Origin: Zeimonas sediminis
GTDB taxonomy: Bacteria > Pseudomonadota > Gammaproteobacteria > Burkholderiales > Burkholderiaceae_E
Length of the DNA: 64,000 nucleotides
NCBI RefSeq assembly: GCF_023721795.1
Contig: NZ_JAMQYE010000001.1
Location: 496,001-560,000, forward strand
Reading direction: 5' to 3'
In this document: one piece after another, positions 63,904 through 64,000 of the stretch
How positions within the stretch are numbered: position 1 is the first letter of the stretch
Layout: each line of letters begins with the position of its first letter
The notes under the pieces: model-generated
Told to the model about the DNA's origin: nothing
What the model saw: only the letters and a program-made list of their open reading frames with translations
Database searches by the model: none
Made by a program: the position numbers and the translations under genes

Positions 63904-64000
63904 TCAGAGCATCACGCGGCGAAAGTCCGCGAGCAGCTGGGCCAGGTAGACGTTGAAGCGCGCCGCGGCGGCGCCGTCGACGACCCGGTGGTCCCAGGAC
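63904..64000 (-). CDS. aceF: Dihydrolipoyllysine acetyltransferase (E2), 3' end only
   Basis: The window edge cuts this gene. The visible 32 codons end in WDHRVVDGAAAARFNVYLAQ and LLADFRRVML. The DHRVVDG motif holds the catalytic His and Asp region of the E2 acyltransferase. Position directly upstream of lpdA fits an aceE-aceF-lpdA pyruvate dehydrogenase operon. Confidence 0.92.
   Translation of the reverse strand, partial: SWDHRVVDGAAAARFNVYLAQLLADFRRVML

Overview
The window looks like a stretch of core chromosome from a very GC-rich betaproteobacterium of the order Burkholderiales. Three things point there: the order thrS-infC-rpmI-rplT-pheS-pheT-ihfA-merR-tRNA-Pro, the ftsK-lolA / rarA / serS / tRNA-Ser neighbourhood, and the hemC-hemD-hemX-hemY cluster next to an AlgZ/AlgR-type two-component system. 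Genus cannot be read from the sequence alone. Coding density is very high: no gene-free stretch exceeds 300 bases, many neighbours overlap by the 4-base ATGA, and I see no insertion sequence, phage gene, CRISPR array or rRNA.

Layout. 1-7,900 (all minus): a translation operon (ThrRS, IF-3, L35, L20, PheRS alpha and beta, IHF-alpha, a MerR regulator, tRNA-Pro). infC appears to use the rare start codon ATC. 7,941-10,970: tRNA-Val, then divergent genes for an iron-type ABC permease and ATPase around a Fur-box-like site, with no binding protein nearby. 11,038-16,098: a DUF1631 protein, a cyclic-2,3-diphosphoglycerate-synthetase-like P-loop protein, diacylglycerol kinase and an alpha/beta hydrolase. 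16,264-22,460: catalase-peroxidase KatG, then a tightly overlapping minus-strand set (WrbA, DsbA-fold oxidoreductase, EamA exporter, DUF4386 membrane protein) below a LysR regulator. 22,758-33,678: tRNA-Ser, SerRS, a large lipoprotein, RarA, an MFS transporter, a DSD1-family PLP enzyme, LolA and FtsK. 33,686-40,061: a CRP-like regulator divergent from thioredoxin reductase, then Smr, DUF4126, P-II protein, NAD synthetase and a GNAT/FemAB-like protein. 40,004-46,627: a complete RND efflux pump (outer-membrane channel, HAE1 pump, adaptor) divergent from its TetR/AcrR repressor, with a clear AcrR-type operator. 46,596-48,871: inorganic pyrophosphatase and an aldehyde dehydrogenase. 49,071-56,750: hemY, hemX, hemD, hemC, LytTR response regulator and LytS-type kinase, divergent from argH. 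56,929-61,792: a CNNM/CBS membrane protein, a small membrane protein and a three-gene TRAP transporter of the keto-acid/chloroaromatic type. 62,035-64,000: dihydrolipoyl dehydrogenase with its own lipoyl domain and the 3' end of the E2 gene of pyruvate dehydrogenase.

No obviously new multi-gene system stands out. The best second looks are regulatory: the ATC start of infC, a leader hairpin that would hide the wrbA ribosome binding site, the AcrR-type operator, the Fur-like site in an incomplete iron transporter, and several orphan palindromes. Two protein-level points also deserve attention: the cyclic-diphosphoglycerate-synthetase-like protein and the propeller-like lipoprotein. Motifs and spacings were read by eye; family names rest on recognised sequence features, not on a database search.
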